The notes beneath the pieces are model-generated. The model searched no databases. It saw nothing but the letters and a program-made list of their open reading frames with translations, and was not told the DNA's origin. From the NCBI RefSeq assembly GCF_001949145.1, contig NW_019091539.1, forward strand, positions 796,879 through 829,436: a stretch of DNA of 32,558 bases. The letters are read 5' to 3'. Every line of letters begins with the position of its first letter. The stretch's first letter is position 1. This stretch comes from Acanthaster planci (lineage: Eukaryota; Echinodermata; Asteroidea; Valvatida; Acanthasteridae). Positions 27,590-32,558 of the stretch are shown here, piece after piece. The position numbers were made by a program, and so were the translations under genes.

Positions 27590-30400
27590 TGATTGATTTT
27601 GCACACTCCCCTCAAAAGATTCGACACGTATCTGATATGCCAACCTTTTCTACTACGGAATGTTGGCTCTACTTTTGTGTCAGGAGAAAGCAAAATTCAG
27701 TTTTCCTTTCAACGTCATAATAATGGCACATACAGGCTATAAAATCCCACCAATTGTCCCCACCATAACAGACAGAAAATTTACTTTAAACAAATGCATG
27801 TATGTTAGAAAAAAAATCTCTTGCAATGTACCTACTTGTAGTTCATGTATACACCTATCCCCTTCACTTTCCTTTTTTGGCTAGGAACCAAACCTTTATT
27901 TCTGTATTATATTCATTCCTTTATTTACTTTTTTTTGGGGGGGTGTTACATATTACCCTCCTTAACAGTGGGTAGGGAGATCAGAGAACTTGACATATTT
28001 CTTAACCCTAACAGTCCCAAAATCCTCCATTTTCAATAGGATTTGTAATTTTTATAGGTTTATTTACTACCTCGGCATCTCAGATGCATTTTCTCAAACT
28101 GCTGAAAGGTACTGTACGGCAAGCACACTCCATGTCAGAGTCCCAAATTTTCAGACTACGCAAGCGACACATTAACGGAGGATTTTCATCAGCTGGGCTA
28201 TTCCAGCCACCATTTCGGCAGTGATTATAGGCCTACTTTTATATTTTGTTACTGTCCCTTCTGTTTCTCTTCTTGTTTTTTCCTCAGTCTAAGCTTCTGG
28301 CCCGGTATCTCTACCTTCATCTCATCTTTTATCCTTCCAACTCTTGCAGTTCAGCTTACCTAAAAAGATAAAGTATTGCCAGAAGAGTACACTGAACCCC
28401 ACCGTATTGATCAAAAGTAAGGGTGGGACATTTACATGTTTAACGTTTAAATGAAAAAAGTTTCAAATCCGTTAACAGATTTTTCCAAACATTTAAACAG
28501 AACTGCCCCTGTTAGAGGTTTGAGATCTTGATTGACACAATCTGTTGTTCATTTTATTGTAAACGTTGCCTCTTACATACTGTTTTTTCCTTTCAGCATC
28601 CATGTAAAAATTGGATTCTAAAACAATAAAGATTGCCTTTTTGAAATGCCACAACATCAATCTACATGTTCACATTGGTTGGACCATGTGCATTGCTGTG
28701 TATAGTCCTTGGATAGATTTTCTCTGCTTGTACACATTTAATATTGTGATGGTGCACGTTTATCATATGCTTTAGTTACGCCATTCATATTTTGTAGTTT
28801 TGTATTTGAGTTGGATCATCCATGGAGGTCAATTTGCAACAACAGGTTATGATGTAAAGTGGAAACCACTAATACAGTTATACCTGGGTGAAAACCACAC
28901 TTTATGAGATATCTCTGATATTTGGACAAACAGTCCATTGACGTCTAAAATTTCAATATTTAAAACTTTTAATTGTAAGGTGGTAATCTAGTGTATATTT
29001 ATATTGTTTTTATGATCTAAATATGGTAGACATCTGAGGTTGTACATATCAAAAATTGTCTGCAAAGAATTTGTAAAAGAACTGTCCTTTAGTAATTATT
29101 TCAGATTGCAATTTACTCTTTCTTATCTTTGCGGTCACAGTGCCAGGTTTGCATTGGTAACTGTGACAGTGCCAGAAAATTCAGAATTTTTTTCATGCAA
29201 CTTAATTGTATGGACTTTCTGCAGGGCAAGGTTATATTTACAGGCTTTCTGCAAGCTCTCTGAAGGGAAAGTAAATAAAATAGACAAAACTTTCTGCCTT
29301 TCTCTCATGATTTGAAAAAAAATCTTGGATTCTTTTATTGGGTGGGGCATCAATCTTCCACTATAAATATAGGAAGCTTATTGTGCTACTGATCAAGGGA
29401 GGGAGGAACTGGACATCATTTATCTGATCACTGATCAGGTTGACCACTGTGATTTTGCCTTCTCTTTTTTCAGTTTTAAATGAGCTCATATTTTGCGAAC
29501 ATATTTATGAGTTCTAAATCTTAGTAATTACAATATCGATCAGTCTGTATCTGTGCATAGGTGAAGTTTTTTATGACAAGTGTTTGTATTTTCTCTTTTT
29601 TGTTTGTCTTTAATTACAGCTGTAAACTGCAGGTCTCAGCCATTGGTTGTCAAACAGATACGTAAATTAGTGTACCGGCTAATAAGACAGGTTGGGCTAC
29701 TAAATTAGTATCACTGAGAACAAGGGGAAACAGTGAAAAATGTGCTAAACGTTAACAAGATAAACACGTGTGTCCCTACAGAAATAATGAAGAATCCTTT
29801 CTGTGTTTTTGCCATTTCATCACCTTTGATAATCTGGATGAAATCAGGGATTGTAAGTACATTGGTAAAATATGAATTGAGTCTCAAACATCCCCAGCTT
29901 TGATGGTTTAAACAAAATGATGGCTGGATAAATAGCCTTGTTTGTTTTTATTTTTTTGCAGGACTGCGTGAATTTGGAGAAACATACTGGAGTCTTCATC
30001 CATTCTGTGTACATGTTCATAGTGTACAGATACTTGAAACCAAAGTACATGTACGTTCTGGACCCACTATATTTCTGTAAGCTATGATACCAAACAGGAT
30101 ATCAGAGTTACTGATTTAAAAATTTCATGAATCTAAAAATCTACATTCATAACTTGGCAATCCTTACTTTTATGAAAAATCGCAACCAGCAAAACTGAGG
30201 TACATGTACAAAGAAGGTGTCCTTCACTTCAGCGTACATTAAAAATGGTCAAATTTTTAAATACTTCTCCACTCCAACTGAGCACTGTGGACTACAGCTA
30301 ATACTGGCACAATCTATACTGATCTACAATATTGTATTCAACAAAATTTGTTTTCACTTATCCATGCATAACAACCCAGGTTGGACACCGGTCTTTACGT
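27590..30400. other. 5' flanking region without a recognisable gene
   Basis: AT-rich sequence with T8G7 at about 27930-27945 and only chance-sized frames (up to 91 codons), none with family resemblance or splice support. Confidence 0.6.
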
Positions 30401-30428
30401 AGTAACCAGTATAGTGCGGTAAGGGAGT

Positions 30429-31067
30429 TCACTTGGGGCCGAATACATGAATAATGCACACGAACAAGTACATGTACAGCGATCGAGTGCATAGCTTATC
30501 ATAATACACCACGCTACGCGCACTGCATGACTTAGCACAATCATGGAGGAAGGAGGGGACAGTGCTAAGGTGCTTCGTAAGAATGTTGGTAACGTCACAG
30601 TCCGCGTTTCGTTCATAACATCCGACTGTAATTTGTAATAAATGATCCTTACGTTTTCCGACGGCAGTGTTTTCGTCCAGAAAGCCTAATGTTCGTGCAG
30701 TTGCTTGCTCTATGATGCAGTCTATACTGGCCTGGACACACACCTTTCCACTTGTCAACCACATGGGGACGACAGGTGCAATGACACTCTCACTGGTGGT
30801 CACCACAGACAACGGGCGTATCGAGCTTTCTGATTGGCTCTCTAGAAACAAGCTTTGGCCGTGTCCGAATCAGGTGACTGCAGTCGGCGCCGGCCCGGCC
30901 ATCATCGTCAAGCGAGTTTCTAGTTCGTAGTTGACTTCAGCCGGAACTCGGTGACATAGGTGATCGAGGGCGTCATTTACTTCCAGCCGATGGCCAAAAT
31001 AGTCCCCGACGCTGTAGGGGGCACCCCTACAAATAAATTCCCATAGACAGCAGTGATAAATCCCCAT
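30429..31067 (-). other. GC-richer block with a long minus-strand frame broken by one TGA
   Basis: From 31067 to 30429 one minus-strand frame is open for about 212 codons except for a single TGA at about 30870. It reads for example TIDDENTAVG-like acidic and basic helical text (DENTAVGKRKDHLLQITVG, then RNADCDVTNILTKHL). Base composition is richer in CG than the surroundings. I do not recognise the protein. It could be a decayed coding exon, a transposon fragment, or a CpG-rich regulatory block; the plus strand is also open over 30667-30930. There is no clear start or splice pair. Confidence 0.25.
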
Positions 31068-31069
31068 AC

Positions 31070-32558
31070 TTCACAAATATTTTTAAAAAATACTCACAAC
31101 TCTCATATGTGTTCAGGCTGCATAGAAAAATGATGTTCCACATGTCCTCTTTCATTTTCTTTTCAATTTTTAGTGGGTTGGCCAATGACTTTTTGAGAAA
31201 AAGCAGACCACCTCTAAAACGAAGGAAATCTCACTGCCTGGGAATGTAGCCATTTTGAAAGTGCATCCCTCTGCAAAATGGCCAAAATTAATAGTGCCAC
31301 TTTCGGATCCGACTGTGTCCAAATTGCTCAGAATTGGAAGCCTCAAGTCCGACCCAGAGGTTCAATGCCATATTTCTTCAATTCCCCACTTCCATGGCTC
31401 TCAGGACCCTCTAATATAGAATAATTGAGTGCATAACTTTTATCAATGAGCTCGGCGGACATATTTCTGACCTAAATGCAAGGGTGCACCTTGTATGAGC
31501 ATGCATGGACGCGCACGTGGCCATTACCTGAACCACTAAGGAAGGACTTCTTTATCTCAGCGTGGTGTTCTCTGGACTTGATGACAAGTTATTGGACTCT
31601 TAGTTGCGTTTTATCCTGTGATCATCTGTGGCCGAATTTTGACTTACTTAACGACCTGACAAATAGATTACGCAGTCCTTGCTCCAGCGTAACGGCGCAA
31701 TAGAATTTTCTTTTGCCTGTCAACCATTCTTTTGTATGGATGGCCAAAGTTTGTAAAACGTTCCGTTTTTGCAACAAATACTGCCTTTACAATTAATATT
31801 TGGTATAAGTATTCAGCATTAATGGATGTAGTATTTGTGCCAGATTTTTTAATACTTTGGGAACTATTTATCCGTTTTGTACTTACGGCAAACCACAGTT
31901 TGGGCAAAGGCACGTACGTTCCAAAAGAAGGCTCTACATGTTCAGTTTATGCATTGAAAGTCAATGAATGGCACAGTGCTAGCTGCGTAAATAAGCGAAT
32001 TCATCCAATAGTTATTCAGGGATGTTTCTTGGTCCATTGCGTATTAAAATCAGTATTTTATTGTTGTAAAATATTTGATTTGGGTCATCTCTCAAAATTG
32101 ATTTTGTAATATACACAATACAGAATACTCCCCCCCCAGTAGTGATTACATGTAGTCATGCCCTCTTCATTTGGGGCGATGTATACAGCAACCGATTTTG
32201 GCGAAATCGACATCGTCGCGTTGCTCATATCAAGTTTTTCTCTTGGCTACAAACCTGACAGCGTATATTGACATTAGTATAAGGGTGCAGACCACTAATT
32301 CAATTGAGAATTTCTGACAAGCTCATTAGCATTAAAAGTCCCCCCTTCCACAGTATCTTTTGAAAAAGGAGATTGTTTTGCCCCCAAAATGGTGAGATTG
32401 TGTAAATCGCCAGGATCAACTCCTGGGTCTTTGAGCTTTCATATGAGGGCAGAAGGGCTGAAAACTACGGTTGAAAAATGGTCATAAGTGCCCGAGAAAG
32501 TTCAAGGGTTGCCACTTGAAAAATGGCTGCAATCAGACTTCGGAAAAATCACTTTTTG
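31070..32558. other. Right-end flank without a supported gene
   Basis: Plus-strand frames at 31476-31703 (75 codons) and 31732-32109 (125 codons) are open but have no recognisable domain and AT-rich composition like non-coding neighbours. A C8 tract lies at about 32131-32138. Confidence 0.5.

Noticed and set aside
31732-32109. Plus-strand 125-codon frame near the right end
   Set aside because: No recognisable domain, AT-rich like its surroundings, no splice or promoter context; chance length for this composition.
1-32558. CRISPR array, operon, prophage, rRNA or tRNA genes
   Set aside because: No regularly spaced repeats, no polycistronic layout and no cloverleaf or rRNA sequence was seen; the window is animal nuclear DNA.

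Overview
The window is intron-rich eukaryotic DNA from an invertebrate animal genome. About 6% of it is coding, exons of 65-257 bp are separated by AT-rich introns, there is a 395-base assembly gap, and many small decayed DNA-transposon-like elements are present. A marine invertebrate deuterostome, most likely a lancelet-type genome, is my inference. It rests on the gene itself (vertebrates are known to have lost ovothiol synthesis) and on the abundant ACATGTA words and miniature inverted-repeat elements. It is not proven here.

One gene dominates. Fourteen coding exons on the minus strand, running from about 27.17 kb down to 1.30 kb, join without a frame break into the first 678 codons of ovoA, 5-histidylcysteine sulfoxide synthase, the first enzyme of ovothiol biosynthesis. 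I joined the exons by hand: every junction has GT-AG ends and matching phase, and the protein runs through the expected order of an N-terminal DinB-like iron-binding domain, a central FGE-sulfatase (EgtB-like) domain and a C-terminal SAM-dependent methyltransferase. The methyltransferase is cut by the left window edge, so the last exon or exons and the 3' UTR are outside.

Layout, right to left along the gene: 27.6-32.56 kb is 5' flank with no convincing gene. A promoter-like block lies at about 27.43-27.58 kb (TATA box, two CCAAT boxes, octamer). A possible small 5'-UTR intron follows, then exon 1 with the ATG at 27166. Exons 2-5 (26.2, 22.2, 21.1 and 19.9 kb) encode the DinB-like domain with the presumed iron-binding histidines. 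Exons 6-12 (17.7 to 4.0 kb) encode the FGE-sulfatase domain. Exons 13-14 (2.6 and 1.4 kb) encode the start of the methyltransferase. The introns hold several probable MITEs, including one with TTAA target duplications and one with TAA target duplications, a LINE reverse-transcriptase tail fragment, inverted and tandem repeats, and a short hairpin.

The most interesting points are departures from family consensus at functionally important places in a frame-intact gene: Thr for Glu in the HX3HXE iron motif, Ile for the first Gly of methyltransferase motif I, and an altered GGSW-type motif in the FGE domain. A Cys cluster followed by a Ser/Asn/Gly-rich linker is also inserted in the FGE domain. 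No wholly new multi-gene system was seen.
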